From contig NC_079232.1 in assembly GCF_028502605.1 (NCBI RefSeq), positions 1,922,001 to 1,986,000 on the forward strand: DNA of 64,000 bases, given 5' to 3'. This stretch comes from Trichoderma breve. Taxonomy: Eukaryota; Ascomycota; Sordariomycetes; Hypocreales; Hypocreaceae. Position 1 is the stretch's first letter. The number at the start of each line of letters is the position of its first letter. Below the pieces are notes generated by a model. That model saw only the letters and a program-made list of their open reading frames with translations. It did not search any database and was not told the DNA's origin. Below, one piece after another: positions 1 to 9,414 of the stretch. The translations under genes and the position numbers were made by a program.

Positions 1-828
1 TCTCGTCGGAGGTGGTGATATGTGTAGTCGTCTCCCTGAGTGACAGGTCCATTGGCGGGAGTGTCAGGAGCAACAGGGGCAGGCGAGAGAGGAACTTCGC
101 CAGAAGCAGGAAGAAAAGAAAGGGCAAAGGCGGAGAGATCATATGAGACCATGGGCTTCACGAGACGAGAGCGGTGAGTGTGAGTGTATGAAGCGATGGA
201 GGGCGCAGCAGGGCGTATAATGGACACGAGAGAGTCAATCTCCTGGGGAGTCTTGGAGAAGGTGATTTCAAGGGTCGTCATATGCATCCTGTAGGTGGGC
301 ATGAGCCAGATTTCTGAGCGATGCTATTAGTTAAGATGCTAGTAACATCATGGGGTAATCATAATTCAATACGCACTCGGCGAAACTTCTTGAAGGCGTG
401 CCTGAATCTTTGCAGCCAACTCAATGATGTGAACTGGAGGGCGTGCCCAAATCACGAGGCAGTTTCTCTCATCGCGGAAACCGGGCTCGATCTCGGGATT
501 CTCGAGGCGAAGAAGGTACTGGTCAATCACGAGCTCCTTGTAATCCGGGGAAAGAAACTTTTCCTTCTGAAGAGCATTGCGTTTGGTGCGGTGAGCGTGA
601 TATAGGGCTTGGATCTCTTCCTATATGGGAGAACAGTCAATTTCCAACCTTGACAAACCACAAATTGAATAATAGACGTTTATAGAAACTTTGGAAATGT
701 CAACTTACAGGCTTGTTATTGCAGGCTTGGATGAAGGCCTCATAAGGATTCTCTCCCGGCTTCAAGACGATGCCTGATAAGTCCTCGAGCTTGTTTTTGG
801 CGTCTGTGGAATACATTGCGCTCCCCAT
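1..828 (-). CDS. 2H phosphoesterase-like (RNA ligase/cyclic phosphodiesterase fold) protein, C-terminus beyond window
   Basis: Three exons are read on the minus strand: 828-709, 620-377 and 313-1, each with GT-AG borders and a continuous frame. The start Met at 828 opens MGSAMYSTDAKNKLEDLSG. Residues 131-134 are M-H-M-T, giving an H-x-T motif (His132, Thr134) inside the context IWLMPTYRMHMTTLEI. 2H phosphoesterases carry two H-x-T/S motifs. The second would lie beyond the window edge, so catalytic competence cannot be judged. The family acts on 2',3'-cyclic phosphates or 2'-5' linkages in RNA, and the fungal members are largely uncharacterised. No targeting signal is visible. The gene lies tail-on to nothing in view: its upstream neighbour (ureidoglycolate lyase) is on the same strand, about 330 bp away. 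Fold assignment is moderately confident; substrate is unknown. Confidence 0.7.
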
Positions 829-1154
829 GATTGTTCGATAGTGGGATAGGAATTCGTCTCCAACTCTATGTCGTATGTTCTTTCAGTATTAAGTATATCA
901 CGGCATGGGCCTCTTTATCTAAATGTGCTGCGCCCTTGGGCTCTCAAAGCGACATTATCTCCCCGCCTCAGCCTCTATGTGAAGCGCAAGTGAGATGACT
1001 AAGCGTCCAATGAGGTGTCACGACGAACAGATTTCATAAATATTCTGGGGTTGCGAAATTAAGAATACGAGACGGGCGGATGTTAATTAAATCTCCGGCC
1101 GCGGAGAGAGGCAGTGAAATCAGTTTTTTCTCGTGGAGGGCTAATATTAAAGGT
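829..1154. other. Intergenic: promoter of the 2H gene and 3' flank of ureidoglycolate lyase
   Basis: About 330 bp between two minus-strand genes. I see no open frame of note, no RNA gene and no repeat. Confidence 0.6.
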
Positions 1155-1886
1155 TCATAGTTTAATCGACCAATCTCTATGGGGTATCTTAACCCGGATC
1201 AACAGCTCAGCCCTGCTACCTGAAACAAACTCCAAGAGTTGGCAATCTTCGACAGCAACACCACTAGCAAATTGCGATACCACAAAATCCATTCTAGTTC
1301 CCGTCTGACCTATTACTACCATAGGAGAATGCCAAGTTCCTGGACCATAAGTGACAGCCTGGCTCTCCGTAGCGATGAAAGCACGGAGGCGCCCGAGATC
1401 CGGAAATCCCCTCCCGGGTAGCCCATCGCCAGCCGGCACAGGTAAATCTTGATCTTGAGGACTGGGAGGGAGACTCGGAGCGACGATAACTAGATATGTT
1501 GATGCAGTTGATTTGATGGGTGTGAATGTTTGCGCGGTGAATGGGTGCCGCTCGAGATGTCGCACGGTAAATGTGTTTTCCCCGGTGGTTTCAGCGCCAC
1601 CTCTTGCAGCACAGACGAAGATGCTCATAATGGGCTCTCCTTTGCCGCTGGGCGCTTGATCGTAAAGATTCTTGAGGCGGCTGACATTTCGATACTGGAT
1701 TGCAGAGCCTTGGTTGGCGGAAAAGGCGTTGGGTGGCAATGATGAGGCGTGAGCGTCGAATGACGAGGGGTGGACGTCGGGTCGTGGATTGGAGATGACG
1801 TCTCCGAAAGGTGAGAATGCTTCTTGAGTTAGACGCTCGGTGGTGATTTGTATATCGAGGTCGCCGATGGGAACCTGGATCGCCAT
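1155..1886 (-). CDS. DAL3: Ureidoglycolate lyase
   Basis: Single-exon gene of 243 residues. It matches the ureidoglycolate lyase/hydrolase family (cleavage of ureidoglycolate to glyoxylate and urea, the last step of allantoin degradation in fungi). Supporting blocks are the N-terminal TTERLTQEAFSPFGDVI, the central RHPFTAQTFTPI and the C-terminal YGPGTWHSPM followed by a beta-rich tail, all in the order expected for the cupin-like fold. The frame is open further upstream to 2009, but the family normally begins a few residues before the LTQEAFSPFG block. The Met at 1886 (MAIQVPIGDLDIQITTERL) therefore looks right, and the extra 41 residues are judged untranslated leader. A cytosolic location is expected. 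The gene diverges from an MFS transporter, and AGATAA-type GATA-factor sites lie in the shared upstream region. No other allantoin-pathway gene is present in the window. Confidence 0.9.
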   Translation of the reverse strand: MAIQVPIGDLDIQITTERLTQEAFSPFGDVISNPRPDVHPSSFDAHASSLPPNAFSANQGSAIQYRNVSRLKNLYDQAPSGKGEPIMSIFVCAARGGAETTGENTFTVRHLERHPFTAQTFTPIKSTASTYLVIVAPSLPPSPQDQDLPVPAGDGLPGRGFPDLGRLRAFIATESQAVTYGPGTWHSPMVVIGQTGTRMDFVVSQFASGVAVEDCQLLEFVSGSRAELLIRVKIPHRDWSIKL

Positions 1887-2932
1887 GGCGTTGAAATGAG
1901 ATGAGATGAGATGAAGATGGATCACAGGAGTTGGGATGAAGATTGGGCTATGATCAATATGGAAGAGGATATATAGGTATACTGTATGAGTAGGTAAAGT
2001 AAGTGTCACCTTAAACAGTTGGTTAGGAAAAGGAACGAAATCTTGTTAGCGATGACTATATATCGAAGACGAAGCTGCATCAGTGAGGATGAGTTTATGG
2101 AGCGTGAAGCCATCACGGAGGCCGGGCGGTGAGCTCCGGTGCCGGACCCGCCCGGAGAAACTCAGGGCTGAGCGGGTGGCGGCGCCTTTTCCTTGGGAAG
2201 GAGAGGAGGATTCAATTTCAAGTTTGTACATGCCCAACCTCGCTGTCGAGCTATTATTTCTTTTCATACCCGACATATGAAGCATATTTATGCCTTCTTC
2301 ATCTTCTTCGTCTTCTTTCACCATATCATCCAACACTCAAACCCCCAACAACAACTTGCCTGAGATGCTCCGATGATTCTTATCTCTGCAAAATCCAGCC
2401 AACGATCGGCATGGCTAAATCGCCCACCCCTCCGTTATCGCGGCCATCCGCTCGCTGTTCCCATTCTAACCCCGCGGCCCCACGACCCAACCCTCTTGTC
2501 GCTAGCCCTTGTGCGTGAGAAGAGCAGAGATTGGCCCAATGTGCCCAGGTTATGCTCCTAAAAAGTACCTGCAGCGCATGATGGTTGGTGGAGGGTGGTT
2601 GCGAGCGCTGCTTTGGCGGGAGTGACGGCTCGCCCGTGCCGAGCGACGAGGATGGCGAAAAAGATGATTTGGGTAGCATCATCGACTAGGATCTCGCAGA
2701 ATTTGTTTCTCTTCTTTTATTTTTCCACCGTCTTATTCTCTTTCTCTGTGTTCCTGGATTAGGATTTGGTCCTTTTGAGGTTATCTGACCTGCAAATCTC
2801 GTCATATTGCTTCATTTACAACACCACGACTGATCGACGCCGAAAGTGGCATTTACAAGCACGATTTTACCGCCCACTTTTTTTTTTCTTTCAACCTGGC
2901 GAGGCCGCGTGACCTCGGAAAAATTGCGATAG
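1887..2932. promoter_or_regulatory. Divergent intergenic region between ureidoglycolate lyase and the MFS gene, with two AGATAA-type sites
   Basis: About 1.05 kb shared upstream DNA. TTATCT (AGATAA on the minus strand) occurs at 2380-2385 and 2781-2786. These match the HGATAR core bound by fungal nitrogen GATA factors of the AreA/NIT2 type. A TATA-like stretch lies near 1970-1975 and again at 2055-2062. Two six-base matches in 1 kb is only slightly more than chance, so regulation is inferred mainly from the pathway. Small open frames here overlap one another on both strands and look random. Confidence 0.35.
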
Positions 2933-4913
2933 ATGAGGCACGGCAAATCTGATGGCGACGAAGATGAGCCTGGCGAGGAAATCACCATCAATACTCAACT
3001 TCGGAGCTCTATAGACCGTAATTCTGTGAGCAGCCATGAGGAGGATGACGCACTCCCATCACCTATTGCTTCCTCTGAAGCTCAGAGTGATAGCAGAAGG
3101 CCGGTTGCATGGAGCGAGCTTCCCAGGAAAGACCAGCTTTTTATCATAACAATGGCGCGGATGAGCGAACCGCTTGTTCAAACATCATTACAGGTGAGAC
3201 TTACACAGGCTCGGCGGTGGCGCGACATCAAGCGCTTGCCTGACGGGGCCATGAATGAAATCCCCCCTCATTGAGACATGTTTTGAAGAATTCACAAACT
3301 CACACTAAGACACTGGGTGTCTATTTCTCATAAAAGGCCTACATGTTTTACCAGCTTAAATGGTTTAACCCATCGCTTCCCGACTCAACAATCTCCAGCC
3401 AGGCCGGCGTTCTGCATGCAAGTTTCACAGCAGCTCAGTTTCTCACGGCCATGATGTGGGGTCGCATTGCCGACTCGAAACGCGTGGGACGGAAAACAGT
3501 TTTGCTGATCGGTTTATTGGGAACGAGTGTGTCTTGTCTGGGATTCGGCTTCTCAACTACCTTTTGGCAGGCGCTGCTGTTTCGGACAATCGGCGGTGCT
3601 ACAAATGGTAACATCGGTGTTATGAGGACAATGTAAGGGCTTCACCTTTCTTATTTCGTCTCAACCTCGGCGCGACTTGCTATGGATTATACTACATGAT
3701 GGTATGTTGATGAGTTTATACTAAATGGTTTCGATACAGGATTAGCGAAATTATTCGCGAAAAGAAATATCAACCTCGAGCCTTCCTACTACTGCCAATG
3801 ACCTTCAACATCGGCGTCATTATTGGCCCCATTCTCGGCGGTATCCTCTCCGATCCGGCCGGCAGTTATCCTAGCCTCTTTGGCAACATCAGTTTCTTCG
3901 TCAAGTTCCCTTACGCGGCCCCCAACATTGTCAGCTTCCTCTTCCTGCTGCTTGCCGCTATTGCTGTGTGGCTGGGTCTTGAGGAAACACACGACGTTCT
4001 AAGAGATGGGCCTCCGGATTTGGGTACTAGGCTGGGAAAGAGACTGATGGTAAAATATCGAAAGAGGTTCGGGACAACGCCTGAGGCTGAGGGATACTCA
4101 TCAGTGCCGACATCTGATGTCGAGCTGATTGGAGAGGAAGCACCCTCCACAAGGAAGTCGACGAAAAGGTATACCCAGCGACTGCCTTTCCGTCGCATCT
4201 TCACACGGAACGTACTCGTCACGTTGGTTGCGCAATTCTTCCTCACATTCCATGTCGGGACGTTCAACTCGCTCTGGTTTGTCTTTCTCTCAACGCCAAC
4301 CTCCGAACGGGAGATTCGACTACCCTTTTGGTTTACCGGTGGCCTCGGCCTGCAGCCTCGCTCCGTTGGTATGGCCATGGCCATTTTGGGGTTTATCGGC
4401 ATCAGCATGCAGCTATTTCTCTATCCGAACATATCCGCGCGTCTTGGCACCATCAGATCATGGCGACTCTTCTTGCTCTTCTTCCCAGTGGCCTACTTCC
4501 TCGTGCCGTACCTCTCTGCTGTGCCTAGCACCACGCCGCCTCCTGAAGCAAAGACTGGCATTCTGATTTGGCTTGCGATCTGCGGAGTCTTGTTCTTCCA
4601 AGTGACTGGACGGACGTTTGCGCTTCCCAGTCAAGTGATTCTCGTCAACAACTGCTCGCCTCACCCTAGCGTATTGGGAACAGTCCACGGGCTAGGTCAG
4701 AGTGTTAGTAGTGCTGCTCGCACCATAGGGCCCATGGTGGGAGGTGTGGTGTACGGTTTTGGTTTGAACAAGGGCATTATTGGCCTTGTCTGGTGGGCGC
4801 TTAGTAGTATTGCCATCTGTGCGTGCTTGACGAGCTTGTTCGTGAAAGAAGGCGATGGCCATGAAATTTGGCTCGAGGGCGATGAGGAAGACGAGCCGAG
4901 CGCAGATCGATAG
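2933..4913 (+). CDS. MFS transporter, DHA1-like (YCR023C / zinc-induced-facilitator-like group)
   Basis: Three exons, 2933-3193, 3337-3632 and 3740-4913, encode 576 residues. The hydrophilic N-terminus (about 70 residues) is followed by TM1 at the exon 1/2 junction. The A-motif-like GRIADSKRVGRKTVLLIGL sits after TM2 (residues about 130-150). FRTIGGATNGNIGVMRTMISEI marks TM4, and GVIIGPILGGILSDP is the motif C-like antiporter signature of TM5. A long acidic/basic central loop carries RYTQRLPFRRIFTRN before TM7. The remaining hydrophobic segments complete a 12-TM layout and the tail ends in an acidic EEDEPSADR. This sequence group is related to yeast YCR023C and plant ZIFL proteins; the substrate is not predictable. 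The junction AT|G restores Met at the exon 2/3 border, supporting the splice model. Confidence 0.85.
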
Positions 4914-5151
4914 ATTTAGTGATATTGTAGAGGGGTGATTAGCCAGCACCTTAGTGACTTCAATTCAAGTATCATAACAGAAGCACCTTTATCTACATAT
5001 GTGTATATTCGTCTATTAGAACTACTGCTACTTCAGATTCTCACTACTATCCTACCCTATCCTTCTACCCATGCCGCCAAATCCATCCATCCGCCCATGA
5101 TTGCACATGATGCTCCTTTATCCTGTAAACATATGCCGTGTATAAATGCGC

Positions 5152-6061
5152 TCAGAGTGTCAAAAGATCTTGAAGAGTTCTGAGTGCCCAACTAGAGCAG
5201 AGGCATATGTTTTTCTTCAAGGTCGGTAGATATTCCGATTTGACATGCGAACAGAAGTTGTCTCGAATATATTGGTCTCTTTCGGCCATTGGAAGCTTTT
5301 CTTTGGCTTCTTCAAGTTTCATGACGCACTTAATAAGACTCCAAAACGGTGTCAAGATAACAAGCAAATACAAAAAGGCGTAAAAAATTTCTAAAGGGAA
5401 AGTAGAGGTTAGCGTGTACCCAAACTGCGGCGAATCTTCATCACGGGGAGATGGAGAGTATGGAATACATACCTATGAACACGATGGCCATGTGGACATC
5501 TGAAACCCAGAGCTTGCCCCAGAGTATGATGAAGAACTTGGATAGAATAGGCCTGCCTGAGTAGAACGAACGGGGCAGAAGAAGCGGAATCGAACTGATG
5601 AGTAGTTCCCCGATATCCCTCAATCTAGATGATTGGGTTTGATCGGACTCGGCATAGACAGGATACATGGCCATATGCATGAGCCAAACAAACAAGATTG
5701 CGAGGAAAGGTATATCCCTCCAAGTTTTAATTTCGTACTGGACCGTATCTCCATCTTGGCTCTTAGATTGAGCGCCTCGGCCACGATTTCTCTGGGTCCA
5801 AAGGTATATGATTTGCTCCTTTAATTCTGTCAGAAACAAAATCATCTTGTGCTGAATTTGAGTCCACATCAGGCTGACGATGAGGAATAAAAGGCTGCTC
5901 AAACGGGATTGCAAGGCTATCGTCAAGGCCGCGACACCCTGCTCAAAGAATTCATTGTCATTGTAGTTTAAGTGCTCCATTGCCGACCAGATGCTCGTGG
6001 TACTAGCATTGTTGAAGGAGGAAATGTTGAGAGACATGTTGACTGCCTCTGGAATAAGCAA
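5152..6061 (-). CDS. Multi-pass membrane protein of unknown function
   Basis: Two exons are inferred: 6061-5473 and 5390-5152, joined by a GTATGT donor and a CTTTAG acceptor with the frame kept, giving about 275 residues. I do not recognise the family. Visible features are an N-glycosylation-rich N-terminus (NISS, NNAS), a hydrophobic segment around residues 60-75 (RLSSLLFLIVSLMWTQI), a second at about 120-140 (IPFLAILFVWLMHMAMYPVYA), a third near 155-165, and a long one across the splice junction (VHMAIVFIEIFYAFLYLLVILTPFWSLI). After that comes a charged, Cys-containing C-terminal tail. It could start instead at the Met at 6037. It is isolated from conserved genes and lies next to the small membrane-protein tandem, so it may be part of the same accessory stretch. 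No sequence similarity to those proteins is evident. Confidence 0.55.
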
Positions 6062-6387
6062 TATTCTGTATACAGTGTGTATAAGTCAATAGGTCCTATT
6101 GAGTAGATATAATAAGAGGTAGGTAATATCGTAACGGTTTGAATGATTCGATGATGGAGATGAGATGTAACAAAGATGAAGTTGGGAGAAGGGGAATGCG
6201 AGAAAGGCACAATATATAGGTCTTTTTTAAGGCGTAATTAACTCCAGTAAACAAGCAGATGGCGTTACCACTACAATACTTCGATTTACCTTATAGTTTA
6301 CCACAAAAAGCCATAGTCTGGAGATATCTGAGTAAAGTTCAAAGTGAGTATTGCATCTCTTGAATTATATTTATAGACACTCTCTCT
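6062..6387. other. Intergenic, A+T-leaning
   Basis: Upstream DNA of the unknown membrane gene. No gene is seen. Confidence 0.5.
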
Positions 6388-6735
6388 TTATATAAAGTCA
6401 AATAGGGAGGGGAATAGACAGTTTAGCTGTAAGGCATGTATTCCACCAGCTCTTTTAACCTCCGGTACTACCGTAAGGTGTATACAATATCTACCTAAAG
6501 CGCCACAGCCTTGTTTTTTTTTTTTTTCAGCAAATTGCTTCCATTCAGTAGGTAAGTACTGTTCGTCAAGATCTTTCATTCTGAGTAATACGCCAATGAA
6601 TTGGGGGGCGGCTGGGCCTTTATCAGAATCCTCAAAGCCAGTGGCGCATGCCTTGACAAACGCACGAGAGAGGCCATCCTTTGTGGTGAAGTATTGGTCA
6701 TACTTAGATCTTTTCTTGGGTTTCCAGGTAGTAGT
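6388..6735 (-). pseudogene. Decayed coding fragment
   Basis: On the minus strand the frame from about 6735 down to 6540 reads like real protein: WKPKKRSKYDQYFTTKDGL, then a stretch with GFEDSDKGPAAPQFIGVLLR and MKDLDEQYLPTEWKQF. It is bounded upstream by a stop with no plausible start. Downstream it runs into a 14-base A run (minus strand, about 6519-6532), after which the sequence loses protein character. I do not recognise the parent family. A frameshift in the A run and loss of the 5' end would explain it. The alternative is an internal exon of an unrecognised gene, for which I found no convincing partner exons. Confidence 0.35.
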
Positions 6736-7449
6736 AGATACTAAACTACTTGGCCCTCCCTAAAACTCTCCTGAGCCAAAGTGCATTTGTCTTATGAAGC
6801 CGCCAGGTGTAAGTTTCCGTGGCAATCATTTATCGCTCCAAGTACTCCCTATCCTCTAATTGATGATTCCATACCAACTATCGGATACCTTAGTAGTACT
6901 CAAGACTAGATTATACTTTGGTGTACAACGAGTCTCCTGGTAGATATTCCTTGGATTTGAACTTTGTACACGATGGCCGCCTCGGAAAAAGAGGAAAGTG
7001 CCATTGGTCAGGACAGTGCTTCATCAAGCTGGCAGACACATTCTAACTAAATGATGAAGCAGCTAGAGAAAGAAGCTCGTCACTACCTAGTATTCTTCAT
7101 TCCACCGGTGCGACACGGTACCTACCTAGTAGTGTCTTCAAATTAGACGTAGGTACAACACGCTTTACAACCTGTATATTATTGCCGCCACTGCACATAT
7201 GGGAAGTGTGAAATCACATAGACCTGCTTCAATCCGAAAGGAAAGTCTGGTTTCCCAACCAAAAAATAATTGGTGGTTGTATCATGGCAAGAAGCGTAAC
7301 GGCTTCCTTCTTATTCACTCCCTTCCTACCTTCTATTTACATCATACTCGGCTAGCTGCGAGTATGGCAGCCTCATATACGCGCAATGTCACGATGATTC
7401 TTTTACTTCTTCTCTTCTTCTCTATCCGAAACAGCCTTATAGCGCCCCT
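6736..7449. other. Upstream region of the first small membrane-protein gene, with a duplicated block at 6791-6870
   Basis: The segment starting CTTATGAAGCC at 6791 is about 70% identical over roughly 80 bp to the segment starting at 9038, which lies upstream of the second small membrane-protein gene. Short frames at 7199-7450 encode no recognisable protein. The hydrophobic frame beginning at 7364 joins the next exon only out of the conserved frame. Confidence 0.5.
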
Positions 7450-7824
7450 ATGGAGTAAGTTGTTTCATGGACGCATGGACATCGTCGAATTTTACTCACA
7501 ATCTTCATTAGTAAAATCAGCGAAAACATACCTTGGGATTATTTTATCCCCTTTTCATTCTTACTCTTGTTGGTGGTCGTGCTCGTCACGCTCCGCGAAT
7601 TCCTCGACCTCTCGGGAGATGCCTTTGGCCGCCCTAGTGGAGAGCGATGGCAATATTTCCGAGATGGGTTCTCCATGACCCTCTCGACCATCTGCTCGAC
7701 CCTAGTGCGTCTCGCCGATGGGCTTCTCGAGGTGGTTTGGGTCTTAGGCAAGCTATGGCAAATCATCATCACCCATTTAGGTGGTGGTGAGAGCCAAGTT
7801 GCCAACGCGAGCGTGGACGTCTAA
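7450..7824 (+). CDS. Small membrane protein (tandem family member A), 105 aa
   Basis: Proposed exons are 7450-7454 (ATGGA, followed by a strong GTAAGT donor) and 7512-7824. The start was chosen because only this frame joins the TTAG acceptor to the conserved frame (M-D-K-I-S-E-N-I). The larger upstream frame with Met 7364 joins out of frame. The protein has one long hydrophobic segment (residues about 13-29, FIPFSFLLLLVVVLVTL), then the signature GRPSGERWQYFRDGF (41-55), then an amphipathic to hydrophobic stretch (LLEVVWVLGKLWQIII). Family unknown to me. The signature recurs in the gene at 9415, also 105 residues with a phase-2 first intron after a tiny exon. A GTGAGA at 7787 could be another donor. 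An alternative spliced frame could continue through 7875-8009 and 8105-8745, but nothing supports it beyond open frame. Confidence 0.5.
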
Positions 7825-8620
7825 GCGCGACGCCAACTTCCTTCAACCCCCGACGCCCTGGGCTCGGGCTCCAGCGGGGACACCGCTTCTAATTCATTTC
7901 GGCTCTTTGGGGTCGAAGCAGCAACATCGGATTTCACTATACGCCATGGTATCGCCCTTTCGAAGTACAGCCCAGTCGCGACGGCCAGAATCGAGGACAG
8001 CACAGATAGGTGAGTCAGTATCCTGTCAGCACTCTCAAATCACCCTCTGACAGTTTTTACTAGATTTTTGAAACCACCTTTGTCAATTGATTGACAATTT
8101 TCAGAAGGTCGGATTCAGCTGCCTACGGCCTCCATATACCTTCGTTTTCAGCAAGCCAATGGGCAAAGCCAAACCACCCGAGGCTTTATCATCCTAACTC
8201 TGCCATACAAGTTTCAGGAGAGTCTTGAGATACAATACGATATGATGCGAGGCCACAACTACGGAAGTCATCTAAAAGCTGCGTCACGGTCCTCCGTCCT
8301 CAATATCACCAAAGGTGTGGTTATTCCTTGTCTCAAGTCAAGAATGATTGGTGCAGACCTTCAACCAATTTGGTCGACTGGCGTTATATGCTCCGACTTT
8401 GTGTTATCTACAGAAGAGTTCCACTTCGTGAGCAACTCGGGGTTTCTCAAGGCTGTGTGGTATTGGTCTCGGGTGGACTGCAGCATGATGAAGCCTAAGC
8501 CTCCGTTTCAACTACATACGAATTGTTCGACGGTGTTGTGCTCTTACATGGCGATGTCATTTCATGGCGATGTCATTTCATGGCGGCGCCATTTCACGGC
8601 GGATTTGGCTCAGGGATTCA
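7825..8620. other. Downstream flank of tandem gene A
   Basis: Contains 7866-7905, homologous to the minisatellite core at 8697-9010 and, around TTCTAATT, to the stop region of the gene at 9415. The frame 8242-8745 is open for 167 codons but has no recognisable domain. A local duplication of about 16 bp (TTTCATGGCGATGTCA) lies at 8550-8585. Confidence 0.45.
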
Positions 8621-9024
8621 AACGGAGGACTCTTTCTAACCCATCTATTTCCTGGTTGGATCCTATCTTTGATGTTATCTCGAAACTCCAACCGGAGACA
8701 CCCCTTCTAATTCACGGTTGGGTTCCATCTTCAATGCTTTCCTAGAACATGTCTTTTTATCTCGAGGCTCCAACCGGGGACACCCCTCCTAATTCACGGT
8801 TGGGTTCCATCTTCAATGCTTTCCCCAGGGACACCCCTCCTAATTCACGGTTGGGTTCCATCTTCAAAGCTTTCCTGGAACATGTCTTTTTTATCTCGAG
8901 GCTTTAACCGGGGACATCCCTCCTAATTCACGGTTGGGTTCCATCTTTAATGCTTTCCCCAGGGACACACCTTCTAATTCACGGTTGGGTTCCATCTTCA
9001 ATGCTTTCCTGGAACATGTCTTTT
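8621..9024. repeat. Minisatellite with a higher-order period of about 133 bp
   Basis: A core of about 46 bp beginning GACACCCCTCCTAATTCACG and containing GGTTGGGTTCCATCTTCAA is present five times, starting at 8697, 8779, 8830, 8913 and 8964. A degenerate sixth copy precedes them from about 8621. Core spacing alternates 82-83 and 51 bp. The long spacer carries GAACATGTCTTTTT and CTCGAGGCTCCAACC; the short spacer is CCAGG. The true unit is therefore the pair (about 133 bp), repeated about 2.5 times. The same core occurs once, diverged, at 7866-7905. Confidence 0.85.
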
Positions 9025-9414
9025 TCAGGTCGTTCGCCTTATGAAGCCACCAGATGCAGGTTTCCAAAGCAATCACTTATTGCCACCAACACTCTCTTTC
9101 CTATAATTGATCATATCTTGAAATAGCGGCTACTCTGTTTTAATTTGGTGTGTGACTGGTCTCATCATCGATATACTTTGGATCAAAAGCTTATACGCGA
9201 TAACGGATGATTACCAGTGGGAGATAGTATTTGCCATTATCCAGCGTCCAGGGTGGCTTTTATACTTCCTCTTGCCGGTATCGCTACTCTCTCTACTCTC
9301 TTATACTACCGCTACTCTCTTCTACCATTGCTACAATCATCTACCCATTATTGCCAATTTCCTTCTCGAATCCGAAAAAAAAAACATATCCCACTTCCAG
9401 AGAGCTCAATAACA
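9025..9414. other. Upstream region of tandem gene B, with the duplicated block at 9038-9120
   Basis: The block at 9038 matches 6791 upstream of gene A. A CT-rich leader with repeated CTCTCTACTCTCTT-type sequence (about 9285-9330) and an A run (9376-9385) precede the start codon. The overlapping frames at 9152-9521 are judged leader sequence. Confidence 0.45.

Noticed and set aside
1887..2009. N-terminal extension of ureidoglycolate lyase (41 extra codons)
   Set aside because: The extension is hydrophobic/His-rich and absent from what I know of the family; the Met at 1886 fits the normal start.
8242..8745. 167-codon plus-strand frame, possibly joined to gene A by two introns
   Set aside because: Plausible splice sites exist (7787/7874, 8010/8104), but the translation has no recognisable feature, runs into the repeat and is not matched in gene B. 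Kept only as an alternative.
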